DNA from: Gaetbulibacter sp. 4G1
GTDB lineage: Bacteria; Bacteroidota; Bacteroidia; Flavobacteriales; Flavobacteriaceae
Reading direction: 5' to 3'
DNA: 64,000 nt
NCBI RefSeq assembly: GCF_002741945.1
Contig: NZ_MDVN01000022.1
Location: forward strand, 124,001-188,000
Within the stretch, counting starts at the first letter, position 1, and each line of letters begins with the position of its first letter. Made by a program: the position numbers and the translations under genes. Positions 1 to 8,940 of the stretch are shown here, in pieces. Below the pieces are notes generated by a model. It was not told where the DNA came from. It worked only from the letters and a program-made list of their open reading frames with translations, and did not search any database.

Positions 1-686
1 GCAAAATCTACAAAACACAAACCATTATTTTGATGCATTATTCTTGCTACTTGATGATAATTAGTTCTAATACCAGTAACATTAGAGCAGCCTGTTACCG
101 CTGCTATTTTTATTGGGCAGTCTCTATGTTTTTCAATAAGTTTCTCTAAATTTTCTAAACAAGGTAAGCCCTGACTATTAGAAGGTATTACTTCTACTCT
201 TGCTATGGTTTCTAACCATGATGTTTGGTTAGAATGATGTTCCATATGAGACACAAAAATGATAGGCCGTTTTTCTTCAGGGATTTCTGTATGATCTTTT
301 AAATTCTCATTAACTTTTAAACCTAAAATTCGTTGAAACTTATTTATAGCTCCTGTCATTCCTGTGCCAACTGTTATTAATACATCTTCTTTAGAGGCAT
401 TAACGTGCTTTTTAATTATGTTTCTGGCATCATGATAAGCCAACGTCATTGCTGATCCTGTTATAGCAGTTTCTGTATGAGTATTAGCTACATATGGCCC
501 AATCTCATTAAGCAGCTTTTCTTCTATAGGTCTATATAATCTTCCACTTGCTGTCCAATCTGCATAAATCACCTTTTTTCTGCCATAAGGAGAGTTGAAA
601 TATTTATCAATTCCAATAATATTTTCCCTGAATGGCTTGAAATAATTTTCAAGATTCGTCGATTTTTTAATAGTTGGATTAATCAT
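1..686 (-). CDS. Class V aminotransferase / cysteine desulfurase-like protein (partial, C-terminus outside window)
   Basis: The frame is open from ATG at 686 to the left edge, so only the first 228 residues are visible. The translation begins MINPTIKKSTNLENYF and contains YADWTASGRLYRPIE and HTETAITGSAMT, which are typical of the N-terminal half of class V, PLP-dependent enzymes of the SufS/NifS/kynureninase fold. SHMEHHSN and AAVTGCSNVTG further on match the conserved region before the cofactor lysine, which would lie beyond the window. The substrate cannot be assigned because the catalytic loop is missing. The gene starts 18 bp downstream of the dsbD-like stop on the same strand and may be co-transcribed with it. 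Confidence 0.8.
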   Translation of the reverse strand, partial: MINPTIKKSTNLENYFKPFRENIIGIDKYFNSPYGRKKVIYADWTASGRLYRPIEEKLLNEIGPYVANTHTETAITGSAMTLAYHDARNIIKKHVNASKEDVLITVGTGMTGAINKFQRILGLKVNENLKDHTEIPEEKRPIIFVSHMEHHSNQTSWLETIARVEVIPSNSQGLPCLENLEKLIEKHRDCPIKIAAVTGCSNVTGIRTNYHQVARIMHQNNGLCFVDF

Positions 687-703
687 AGTAGAATATAATT
701 AAG

Positions 704-2695
704 TTAGTTTTGTTTGTTAAAAGCGTCCAAGCCTTTTTGCAAGAATTGAGCATATTCGTCTTCATCTGGCGTATACCCGACTGGTTCATTTAAAACCTCG
801 TTATTGTTAGGGTTAAATAAAACGTAATAAGGTTGAGAATTTGATTTAAAGAATTGTGTTTGAAAATTAGCCCATTTATGCCCATAATTTTTAAGTAACC
901 TTGTACCTCCATTAACTCTGTTAACTTCAACTTTCTGGCTATCTGGAAGGTCTTTTTTATCATCAACATATAAAGAGATTAACACATAATCATTTCTCAA
1001 ATAACTATCTATTTTTTCTAATGGCCATATATGCTCTTCCATTTTTCTACAATTTACACAGGCATACCCAGTAAAATCAATCATGATGGGTTTATTGACT
1101 TGTTTTGCATAAGCAATTCCTTCTTTTAAATCTTTAAAAGTTTTTAAATTATTGGTAGTATTACTAGGTAAAAACCAACTATAGCCAACAGGAGGCGCCA
1201 AACCACTTAATAAAGTTAATGAGGTAAATGTATTAGTCTCTTTATTAACTCTAAATCCTGATGCTAAATATATAGCGAACGATGTTACCAGAATACCTCC
1301 GGCTATTCTTGAAAAAGAAAGCTTTTTAATAGGTGAATCGTGAGGAAATTTAATTTTTCCAAAAAGGTAAAGCGCTAAGCCTGCAAAAATGATAATCCAT
1401 ATCACCAAAAATGGTTCAATTTTTAAAATACCCCAGCGTTTTACTAAATCTGCATTTGATAAAAATTTAAAAGCTAATGCTAACTCCAAGAAACCTAATA
1501 TTACTTTTGTTGTATTTAGCCAACCACCAGATTTTGGTAGCGCATTCATCATATTAGGGAACATAGCAAATATTGCAAATGGAAGCCCTAATGATACACC
1601 AAATCCAGCCATACCCGCTGTAAGTTGCCATGCACCGCCATCGGCTGTAAGCGAACCTGCAAGTAATGATCCTAAAATAGGTCCTGTACATGAAAATGAT
1701 ACAATTGCTAATGTCAATGCCATAAAGAAAATACCAATTATACCACCTGCGTTCTCGCCTTGGGTAGTTTTTGTTGTCCAGCTTGAAGGAAGTGTTAATT
1801 CATAGTATCCAAAGAATGAAAATGCAAAAAACACAAATATGGCAAAGAAAATAATGTTCAACCATATATTGGTTGATATCTCATTTAAAATGTCTGGATT
1901 AACAGAGTCTAAAAGATGAAAAGGAATACTTAAAATTAAATAGACCATTAAAATGAAAAATCCATAAAGAATTGCTTTAGAAACGCCAGAACCTTTTCCT
2001 TGATCTCCTTTTTTGGTAAAAAAGCTAACTGTTAATGGAATCATTGGAAATACACAAGGTGTTAAAAGCGCAAGTAACCCACCTAAAAATCCTAACCCAA
2101 ATATAGTCCAGAGTGACTTTTTTTCAACTGAAGTAACTTCGGTTAACTTTACATCTTCAGGAACCATTCCGTACAATAGTTTATTAATGTTATCATTATC
2201 AACAGATCCATTCTGGAGTGTATTTGAATTCTGAGTTTTGTTACTATTATTAAAATTGAATACCAAATCAACCTCAGTTGGTGGCAAACACCTTGTATCA
2301 TCACAAACCATAAATTCAACAGTTCCTCTAACTTCATTTATACTATCAATAACTTCTATAGTTTGCGTAAAAGTTGCAGATTCTTCAAAAAACTTAATTT
2401 TCATATTGAAAACAGGGTCGTCTACAGTATGCCCAATGTCTTCAGAAGTATTTCCAATAACTTTGAAGGCTGTATCATCTTCATCTCCATATAAAAATGT
2501 AGTAGGTATTGGTCCATCCTCAGGAACATTTTGAGAATACAAATGCCAGCCAGATTCAATCGTAGCTTTAGTTATTAATTTATATTTAGTATCTGAAACT
2601 TTCTCAACTGAAGTGGTCCATTTTACTGGATCCAGTATTTGTGAAAAAGCATTTAAGCTTAGTGATAATAGGAGAATTAAAAATAATTTCTTCAT
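704..2695 (-). CDS. dsbD: DsbD-type protein-disulfide reductase (cytochrome c biogenesis/thioredoxin fusion)
   Basis: This 663-residue protein passes reducing power from the cytoplasm across the inner membrane to extracytoplasmic thiols. It has a signal peptide (about 1-18), an N-terminal DsbD-alpha domain with the cysteine pair C131/C136 in CDDTRCLPP, and a membrane core of about eight helices (195-480). The core carries C214 in LTPCVFPMIP and C336 in SFSCTGP. A C-terminal thioredoxin domain has C546 and C549 in YACVNCRKME. All three redox pairs of the family are therefore present and the length is normal. It is transcribed toward the class V aminotransferase. I see nothing unusual in it. 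Confidence 0.93.
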   Translation of the reverse strand: MKKLFLILLLSLSLNAFSQILDPVKWTTSVEKVSDTKYKLITKATIESGWHLYSQNVPEDGPIPTTFLYGDEDDTAFKVIGNTSEDIGHTVDDPVFNMKIKFFEESATFTQTIEVIDSINEVRGTVEFMVCDDTRCLPPTEVDLVFNFNNSNKTQNSNTLQNGSVDNDNINKLLYGMVPEDVKLTEVTSVEKKSLWTIFGLGFLGGLLALLTPCVFPMIPLTVSFFTKKGDQGKGSGVSKAILYGFFILMVYLILSIPFHLLDSVNPDILNEISTNIWLNIIFFAIFVFFAFSFFGYYELTLPSSWTTKTTQGENAGGIIGIFFMALTLAIVSFSCTGPILGSLLAGSLTADGGAWQLTAGMAGFGVSLGLPFAIFAMFPNMMNALPKSGGWLNTTKVILGFLELALAFKFLSNADLVKRWGILKIEPFLVIWIIIFAGLALYLFGKIKFPHDSPIKKLSFSRIAGGILVTSFAIYLASGFRVNKETNTFTSLTLLSGLAPPVGYSWFLPSNTTNNLKTFKDLKEGIAYAKQVNKPIMIDFTGYACVNCRKMEEHIWPLEKIDSYLRNDYVLISLYVDDKKDLPDSQKVEVNRVNGGTRLLKNYGHKWANFQTQFFKSNSQPYYVLFNPNNNEVLNEPVGYTPDEDEYAQFLQKGLDAFNKQN

Positions 2696-3163
2696 TTATA
2701 AATTATTATATTTTTCAAAAATAGAATTATGTTTCTTGTTTAAAGGTAACATGTGTTACTTAAAAGCATAAGTATTATTAAAGGTAGTATAAATTATTAC
2801 TTGTTAGTTTATAAAAAGAACTATTAATTATCCTTTCTGTTACCTTTAAATCATTAACTAACTAAAATTGCTTTCACAAAACAAAAGTATTAAAGAAAGA
2901 CTTAAATTTTGCCATTCTCTATTTTCATTTAATTTAACATGTTTAACACGTGTACTTTTATGCTTATAAGACGTTTAAAAAGCCATTTCCCCTACTAAAA
3001 AAATGTTAAATAACATATTTTAGAATTTTAAGCTAGTACAAATAGCTAAGATATTTGCACGTTTTTATAAGAATTATTGAAGTATTTTAATTGTATTACG
3101 AACCGCATAAACAAATACATTTACCAGATTCTCATTTATTTTTTTCTAAGGAAAAGCCTTTAG
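2696..3163. other. Intergenic region with a 12-bp inverted repeat
   Basis: A 468-bp gap with no credible gene on either strand. TTTAAAGGTAAC at 2739-2750 is repeated as its exact reverse complement GTTACCTTTAAA at 2839-2850. The left copy runs into a nearly perfect short palindrome, GTAACA-TG-TGTTAC (2746-2759). These arms flank the upstream side of the DsbD gene and could be an operator or a remnant of a small repeat. I see no terminator with a clear T-run for the symporter gene, which ends at 3164. Confidence 0.5.
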
Positions 3164-4471
3164 TTATTTTACCGATTCGTAGTTATCGTCCCAATTTTTC
3201 ACTTTAGGTTCACCTAATTTCCCAATAGATTTTGCTACCAGCATTGAAACGGCAGCATCACCTGTTACATTTACTGCTGTGCGGCACATATCTAAAGGTC
3301 TATCTACAGCAAAAATAAGTGCTAATCCGGCTTCAGGTATTCCAGCGTAGCCTAATACACCAACTAACATAACCATGCCTGCTCCTGGTACAGCTGCACT
3401 ACCAATCGATGCCAATGTTGCGGTAGCTATAATGCCTATTTGTGTGCTAAAACTTAAATCCATACCAAAAGCTTGTGCTATAAAAACAGCGGCTACTGCT
3501 TGGTACAAACTTGTCCCATCCATGTTAATAGTTGCTCCAATTGGCAAGACAAAACTAGCGGCTTCTTCCTCAACTCCTAAGTGTTCTGTAACTCGTTCCA
3601 TAGTTACTGGTAATGTTGCTGCACTTGAACTTGTTGAAAATGCTAATAACTGCGCTGGAGATATTCCATTAATAAAAAAACTGGGTTTCTTCTTGGTAAA
3701 CACTAATACTAACATAGTATAAATTGCAATCATTAAAAGCAATCCTATAATTACTGTTAATGCATACCAACCTAATGCTTTGAATAAATCAACACTTGGT
3801 GATTCTACAACTAAAGCTGCTAATAAAGCAAATACCCCATATGGAGCTGCGAGCATAATAAGATCAACCATTTTCAAAATGACTTCATTAAATCCATCAA
3901 AGAAATTTTTAACGGTTTTGCCTTTTTCTTCAGGAATCAAAATCAATCCAATACCAAAAAATACCGCAAAAAAGATAACTTGCAGCATATTACGGTTACT
4001 AGTCGCTGATGAGAAAATATTTTCAGGCACCAAATCTTCTAAAGGTTTTAGCGGACCAGCTTCTTTTTGAGCTTTTGCCGTTTCTTTATACTTAGTGGCG
4101 TTATCGGCATAATTACCAACCATTTCCTGCCTAGTTTCTTCAGATATGGAATGCCCAGGGTTTACCAAATTAACCAGAAGCAACCCAATAGATACTGCAA
4201 TAATAGTAGTAGAAATATAAATACCTATAGTACGCCCTCCCATTTTTGAAAGCTTAGAGATATCTTTTAAATCAGACACACCCTTTATCAAAGCTGCCAA
4301 AATCAATGGTATGGCAATAAGCTTTAAGGAATTGATAAATATTTTTCCAAATGGCTTTATCCAATTTTGAACTATTTCTTTTCCCCCATCAAAATTCGTA
4401 AATAATAATCCTACTATTACTCCAAAAAGCATCCCTAGCAATATTCTCCAGTGTAGCGCAAGTTTCTTCAT
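3164..4471 (-). CDS. Dicarboxylate/amino-acid:cation symporter (DAACS, GltP/SdcS-like)
   Basis: A 435-residue inner-membrane transporter of the sodium/proton:glutamate-aspartate-dicarboxylate symporter family. The serine-rich re-entrant loop STSSSAATLPVT (about 280-292), the substrate and cation motif INMDGTSLYQ (about 313-322) and the end of the second hairpin (AAVPGAGMVML) are all visible, with about eight transmembrane helices. Family members carry L-Glu, L-Asp or C4 acids; the sequence does not say which. It is the last gene of a long minus-strand run that includes a glutamate-racemase-like lipoprotein. That context suggests acidic amino acids as cargo, which is inference. Confidence 0.9.
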   Translation of the reverse strand: MKKLALHWRILLGMLFGVIVGLLFTNFDGGKEIVQNWIKPFGKIFINSLKLIAIPLILAALIKGVSDLKDISKLSKMGGRTIGIYISTTIIAVSIGLLLVNLVNPGHSISEETRQEMVGNYADNATKYKETAKAQKEAGPLKPLEDLVPENIFSSATSNRNMLQVIFFAVFFGIGLILIPEEKGKTVKNFFDGFNEVILKMVDLIMLAAPYGVFALLAALVVESPSVDLFKALGWYALTVIIGLLLMIAIYTMLVLVFTKKKPSFFINGISPAQLLAFSTSSSAATLPVTMERVTEHLGVEEEAASFVLPIGATINMDGTSLYQAVAAVFIAQAFGMDLSFSTQIGIIATATLASIGSAAVPGAGMVMLVGVLGYAGIPEAGLALIFAVDRPLDMCRTAVNVTGDAAVSMLVAKSIGKLGEPKVKNWDDNYESVK

Positions 4472-4499
4472 GTTTTCAAAAATTTAATGGTTATATTTT

Positions 4500-5810
4500 T
4501 TAGTTAAACACACTTTTTAGTGCATTGCTCATTTTAATCCATTCATCAGCACTTTCCCTAAGTTTAGTTCTTTCCTGTTCTATATGAATAAATCGACCTG
4601 TAGTTTCTGATGCAGAAGCTGAACATGGGTTTGATGAACTATTTATTAATCGTCCTTGGGTATTCGTAAAACCTATAAGCCTCGTCCAACCAGTATCAAT
4701 ATGTGCCAACTTAAAAGTTAACGAGTTATCCTCAACTAAGAGTGCATCTTTTATTTGTGTGGCGTAATCTATTGATGGTGTTTCTCGTGTTCCATTGCTC
4801 AAAATAACATAAGGGTCGGTTGCATTTTTACCAAAACCATGTAATTGAATAAAAACAGAATTTGAAACTGCATTAAAAACATTTTCTGTTGTTTTTTGAA
4901 AAACAGAATTGACATTGTGAGCTAAATCAGAAACTCTGTAAGGTTGCGATCCAGAATTACATGTAGAAGTTGTCCCAGAACATGTTGACTCTTCACTATT
5001 ATTACAACGATGAGCCCCACTTATAAAAACCGCCTTAGCAACATTATTTTTAAAACAATACACGGCTTGTTTACCAGTATTGGTATCATTCTTTATATGT
5101 GGCGCTTGAATAATAAGGTTATTTATGGTAGGTGTTTTACTAAACACATAAGTTCCCCAATAATTAGATTTATCTGATTTCTCTTCTAAAATATAAAATA
5201 CTTGATTTGGTGTTAATGATGTATCAGTAAACTCATTAATTTGATAGTTTATTTCAGATGATTTTAAAACTGCATCATCAATATTTTCACCTAAAATAGC
5301 ATCAATTATTTCATCCCATGTAGTTAATTGTGCGTCTAAAGGAATTTTATAATTATTCCCAGAATCTCCAGGCACATCATCGATAAAACTTCCTAAATAG
5401 GCTTCAATATCTCCAGATGTAGTAACTAAAACCGCTGCACCATCATCCGTTTTAACGTTAACAACATTACTAAAGCCAGATTCGTTTCCTGCAGCATCCC
5501 TTGCTTTTAACTTAAAAGAATATGTGGTGTTAGCGTCTAATCCACTTGCTGTATGACTTGTTGATGATATTGTTGCTAAAGCTTCATCATCTTTATAAAT
5601 ACTATAATTTTTAACCCCAATATTGTCTGTAGAAGCTGTCCAGCTTAAATCTATAGACATTGTAGAAATACTTGTAACTATAAGGTTTGTTGGCGCCGAG
5701 GGGGCAGCAGTATCTGTTGTTGATGCAGGAGCTGAATCGTCAGAGCCTCCACTAGAACAACTTGAAATTATAACACAATATACTATGGCTAAATATCTAT
5801 AAACTTTCAT
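4500..5810 (-). CDS. Lipoprotein with fibronectin type III domain and uncharacterised possible hydrolase domain
   Basis: The 436-residue product has a lipoprotein signal peptide ending at C18 (VIISSC) followed by a GGSDDS export-type stretch. One fibronectin type III domain follows (about 38-122, with APTNLIVTSIS and TTYSFKLKARDAAGNES). The remaining 300 residues are not a family I can name. Regularly placed polar residues suggest a metal hydrolase: H238 in QAPHIKND, H267 in SGAHRCN, H298 in DLAHN, H324 in IQLHGF and E411/E413 near the end. It starts 10 bp after the racemase-like gene's stop, so it belongs to the same operon. A role in attacking the imported polymer is inference. Confidence 0.75.
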   Translation of the reverse strand: MKVYRYLAIVYCVIISSCSSGGSDDSAPASTTDTAAPSAPTNLIVTSISTMSIDLSWTASTDNIGVKNYSIYKDDEALATISSTSHTASGLDANTTYSFKLKARDAAGNESGFSNVVNVKTDDGAAVLVTTSGDIEAYLGSFIDDVPGDSGNNYKIPLDAQLTTWDEIIDAILGENIDDAVLKSSEINYQINEFTDTSLTPNQVFYILEEKSDKSNYWGTYVFSKTPTINNLIIQAPHIKNDTNTGKQAVYCFKNNVAKAVFISGAHRCNNSEESTCSGTTSTCNSGSQPYRVSDLAHNVNSVFQKTTENVFNAVSNSVFIQLHGFGKNATDPYVILSNGTRETPSIDYATQIKDALLVEDNSLTFKLAHIDTGWTRLIGFTNTQGRLINSSSNPCSASASETTGRFIHIEQERTKLRESADEWIKMSNALKSVFN

Positions 5811-5820
5811 CCTCTAATAA

Positions 5821-7359
5821 CTAAATTTTACTTTCTTCCTTTAGTGATTTTGTTTTATTATTTTTCTGATTAAAACCCTGCATTAATTGATATACATATG
5901 GGATTTGCTTTTGAAAACGTGTTAAAATATCATACGAGATATTGTCTCGACTAAAAGGGACAACTTTTACATACTCTTGAATTTCATCTACATTCCTACC
6001 ATATTTGTAATCATAAGGAAAACGACCATCTGCATCAATTATATTATTTGCATTGTCTTTGTTGGCAACACTAATGTAAAACTCGCTATCTTTAATATTT
6101 CCGTTAGGGTTAAACAAAGATTCATTATTTAAATAATCGTGTAGTTCTTTGGCTGTATCAACTGCTGGGTCTATTAAGTTTATATTTTCAACCATAAATT
6201 CACGGTACATATACTTGCCTTTTTTCCCTTTGTAGCTATATAATTCTTTTAAAATATCATCAATCTCATTCGTCATATATGGATAATGTGTACAACCTAA
6301 AATGATTGATTTTAATTTGTTATTAGTTTTTGATTGACGGATTTGCTCCATTAAAGTTACTAAGTGATAACGCACATAATTTTTTGCATCATTAATTTGA
6401 AGGATTGAGCAATCGTCAACCTTTTCAGTATCGCAAAGCATTTTACTATTATCGAAATCGAAATTATAAATATCGAAAAGCGCTTTATCTATTTTTACAT
6501 CTCCATCTAAACCAGGTCCTTTATAATCGTTTCGTGGTTTTTTCAAGTTCTTATCAAAATAATTTGGGTCTTCGTCAACAGCTTCTGCAATACCAATACC
6601 TCCTTGAGAAAACACTTCAATATTCCCGTTATAACCTAAATCTTCTTTAAACTTTAAAAGTGTATTTCTATAACCTTTAGAAGCCACAGTTCCTGCTGTA
6701 GCCAGCACTCCAATAATAGCATCCTCATCTTTTTCAATGGTTGCCAATGTGCCTCTAACTCCGGCATCAATAACACCAATTACTTTTAGGTTTGAATTGG
6801 CTTTTCTTAAGAATTCTTCAATATATTCTTTTCCGTAAGCTGTAGCAGTGTTGCAAGCAATTACCAAGGCTTTTACAGGTTGTTTATCTGTATTAACTGA
6901 ATTATCTGTGGCATCTAAATAATAATTATTGCTCATTAAAAACTGTGCGTCTTTAATAATATGCTCATTTAGTAAATCAACTTTATCTTCTTTTGAGTAA
7001 TTGCCATAAGGCATATTAGCTTGGTCTCCCAGATATATAAAGGATTCTTTAATAAAATCTATCTCACCATCGCTTCCTTTTTTATGGTTTTCGTTATTAT
7101 TTTCATCATAATTAACAATAGCTTTAAGAACTGTTAATCCGCCAGTTCCAGAATCGAAAACACCAATTGGTAAACTTTTATCTCCATTAGGATAATTATT
7201 AAAATCGATATGATAAAAACTATTTTTGTCTTCAATAATGGTAGTAATAATATCTTTCTTTACTTCAGAAGTTTGTGATACTTCTTCTGTTTTTGCCACC
7301 TTTTTACAACTTACTATTAGCAATGCTAATAACAAAAACAAGAGTTTTAACTGTCTCAT
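5821..7359 (-). CDS. Glutamate/aspartate racemase-like lipoprotein (exported MurI homologue)
   Basis: The 512-residue product has a lipoprotein signal with lipidation cysteine C18 (LALLIVSCKK), then a complete cofactor-independent Asp/Glu racemase core. The family signatures are IGVFDSGTGG (D69, S70), LVIACNTAT with catalytic C169, and LGCTHYPYM with catalytic C356 and H358. Cytoplasmic MurI enzymes are about 260-285 residues and have no export signal; this one carries large insertions (about 85-105, 265-330) and a C-terminal extension. Both catalytic cysteines are kept, so activity is plausible. It sits 2 bp from the D-aminoacylase gene and upstream of an acidic-amino-acid-type symporter. 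I infer conversion of released D-Glu (or D-Asp) to the L form outside the cytoplasm; peptidoglycan synthesis is unlikely at this location. Confidence 0.85.
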   Translation of the reverse strand: MRQLKLLFLLLALLIVSCKKVAKTEEVSQTSEVKKDIITTIIEDKNSFYHIDFNNYPNGDKSLPIGVFDSGTGGLTVLKAIVNYDENNNENHKKGSDGEIDFIKESFIYLGDQANMPYGNYSKEDKVDLLNEHIIKDAQFLMSNNYYLDATDNSVNTDKQPVKALVIACNTATAYGKEYIEEFLRKANSNLKVIGVIDAGVRGTLATIEKDEDAIIGVLATAGTVASKGYRNTLLKFKEDLGYNGNIEVFSQGGIGIAEAVDEDPNYFDKNLKKPRNDYKGPGLDGDVKIDKALFDIYNFDFDNSKMLCDTEKVDDCSILQINDAKNYVRYHLVTLMEQIRQSKTNNKLKSIILGCTHYPYMTNEIDDILKELYSYKGKKGKYMYREFMVENINLIDPAVDTAKELHDYLNNESLFNPNGNIKDSEFYISVANKDNANNIIDADGRFPYDYKYGRNVDEIQEYVKVVPFSRDNISYDILTRFQKQIPYVYQLMQGFNQKNNKTKSLKEESKI

Positions 7360-7361
7360 AA

Positions 7362-8939
7362 TTATTTCTTTTTTAATACTTTTCCGTTTAAAAGCCCTGT
7401 GAATTCACCTTTCTCAATAGATACTTTTCCATTGATGATACTATACACTAACCCTTCTGCATATTGAAAAGCATCTTTGTAATCTGCTATATCTCTAAAA
7501 GTTTCTGGGTTAAAAATGATTATATCTGCATAATAACCTTCTTTAATTTGCCCTCGCTTAGGTATTCTAAATATGTCTGCTGTTTTTGAAGTGCTCCCAT
7601 TAATAAATGTTGCCATATCAACTATACTATCTTGTTTTACATATTTGTGATACTTACGCGGAAATGTTCCATATTTTCTAGGATGCCCTGTATTTCCATC
7701 TGATCCAGTAACTACCCAATCTTGTTTCATGAAATTGTGAATATCATCAGGATTCATGTTAAATGAAGCTACTCTTACATATCCAGTTTCTAGAACTGGG
7801 TATACAGCTTGTTCTGGCGGTATGTTTAACAATTCTGATATTTGCTGAAGTGTTTTACCCAAATAAGTAGCATTATTACATTTAACAACAAGCAGTTTTT
7901 CTGCACCACCTCTGCGCCTAATATTATTTCTGGTTTCTTCAAAAATGCGCCCTTTTAATTTTGGATTGGAAGCACGATACAATAAAGAATCTTTCCCTCC
8001 GCTTTCTGCCCAACGTGGTGAAACTGCAGCATTCAAACTAGTACCAGAGGCATCATACGGGTATTGGTTTGCTGTTATTTCAATACCTTCTTTTCTTGCT
8101 GTTTCAATAATTTTAATAATAGAATCGCTTTGATGCCAAACATCAACGCCTAAGCATTTTATATGTGAAATATGTATTGGCAATTTTGCCTGACGTCCAA
8201 TTTGTATAGCTTCTTGAACCGATGCTACCAAACCAATGGTATTAGAGCTTTCATCTCGCAAATGCGTATCATAAATACCTCCATTTTTTGCAACAATTTC
8301 TGCCAGGGCGATAACCTCATTTGTACTCGTATAACTCCCAGGAGCATAATATAATCCTGTTGACATGCCAAAGGCTCCTGCATCCATTTCTTTTTGCATT
8401 AACTCTTGCATTTTAGCAATATCATCAGGTGTAGGTTCAACATTACTTTTCCCAATAACTGCTTTTAAAATTTCGTGATGCCCTATAAGTTGTACAGCAT
8501 TAGTACCAATACCTTGTTCTGAATATAGCCTTTGATATTTCTTAGCAGGATAAAAACTATCACCATCATTACCAACTATGGTTGTGGTGATGCCTTGTAT
8601 CATAAAAGGGAGGTTGTGAGCTGTTTTTTTGTCTTTATACTCTCTATCGGCATGCGTATGTGGATCTATAAAGCCTGGTGATACGATTAATCCTTTTGCA
8701 TCGATTGTCTTTGTTGCTGTTATTTTAACTTCATCTTCATTCCCTACAAAAACAATTTTATCATCTTTTATTGCAATTGATGAATTTTTTGGAATACGAT
8801 CTGCTCCATTATAAACTGCTCCATTTTGAATTAAAATATCTACTTTAATTTCTTTTTTACATGAAATCAAGCAGCTAATCATAATTAAAGGAAAAAGAAG
8901 TTTTATTTTTCTCAATGGTTCTATAGGTTTTAGTTTCAA
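7362..8939 (-). CDS. N-acyl-D-amino-acid deacylase family lipoprotein (D-aminoacylase, amidohydrolase)
   Basis: A 525-residue amidohydrolase-fold enzyme with an N-terminal lipoprotein signal (cysteine at about 27 in CLISCKK). Metal-binding signatures are IDPHTHADRE (H94, H96), YDTHLRDES, PIHISHIKCLG and TGSDGNTGHP, in the order seen in D-aminoacylases (EC 3.5.1.81) and D-Glu/D-Asp deacylases. The reaction expected from the family is removal of an acyl or peptidyl group from the nitrogen of a D-amino acid. Genes on both sides are 1-2 bp away, which indicates tight translational coupling. Export of this enzyme together with a racemase is the notable point. Confidence 0.88.
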   Translation of the reverse strand: MKLKPIEPLRKIKLLFPLIMISCLISCKKEIKVDILIQNGAVYNGADRIPKNSSIAIKDDKIVFVGNEDEVKITATKTIDAKGLIVSPGFIDPHTHADREYKDKKTAHNLPFMIQGITTTIVGNDGDSFYPAKKYQRLYSEQGIGTNAVQLIGHHEILKAVIGKSNVEPTPDDIAKMQELMQKEMDAGAFGMSTGLYYAPGSYTSTNEVIALAEIVAKNGGIYDTHLRDESSNTIGLVASVQEAIQIGRQAKLPIHISHIKCLGVDVWHQSDSIIKIIETARKEGIEITANQYPYDASGTSLNAAVSPRWAESGGKDSLLYRASNPKLKGRIFEETRNNIRRRGGAEKLLVVKCNNATYLGKTLQQISELLNIPPEQAVYPVLETGYVRVASFNMNPDDIHNFMKQDWVVTGSDGNTGHPRKYGTFPRKYHKYVKQDSIVDMATFINGSTSKTADIFRIPKRGQIKEGYYADIIIFNPETFRDIADYKDAFQYAEGLVYSIINGKVSIEKGEFTGLLNGKVLKKK

Positions 8940-8940
8940 A

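Noticed and set aside
1389-1805. 138-codon plus-strand frame opposite the DsbD membrane core
   Set aside because: Shadow of the membrane domain; the sense-strand protein has all family cysteines, so the antisense frame needs no separate explanation.
3145-3162. Terminator for the symporter gene (CTAAGG...CCTTTAG)
   Set aside because: The stem has a bulge and on the minus strand it is followed by A residues, not T residues, so it does not meet the terminator pattern.
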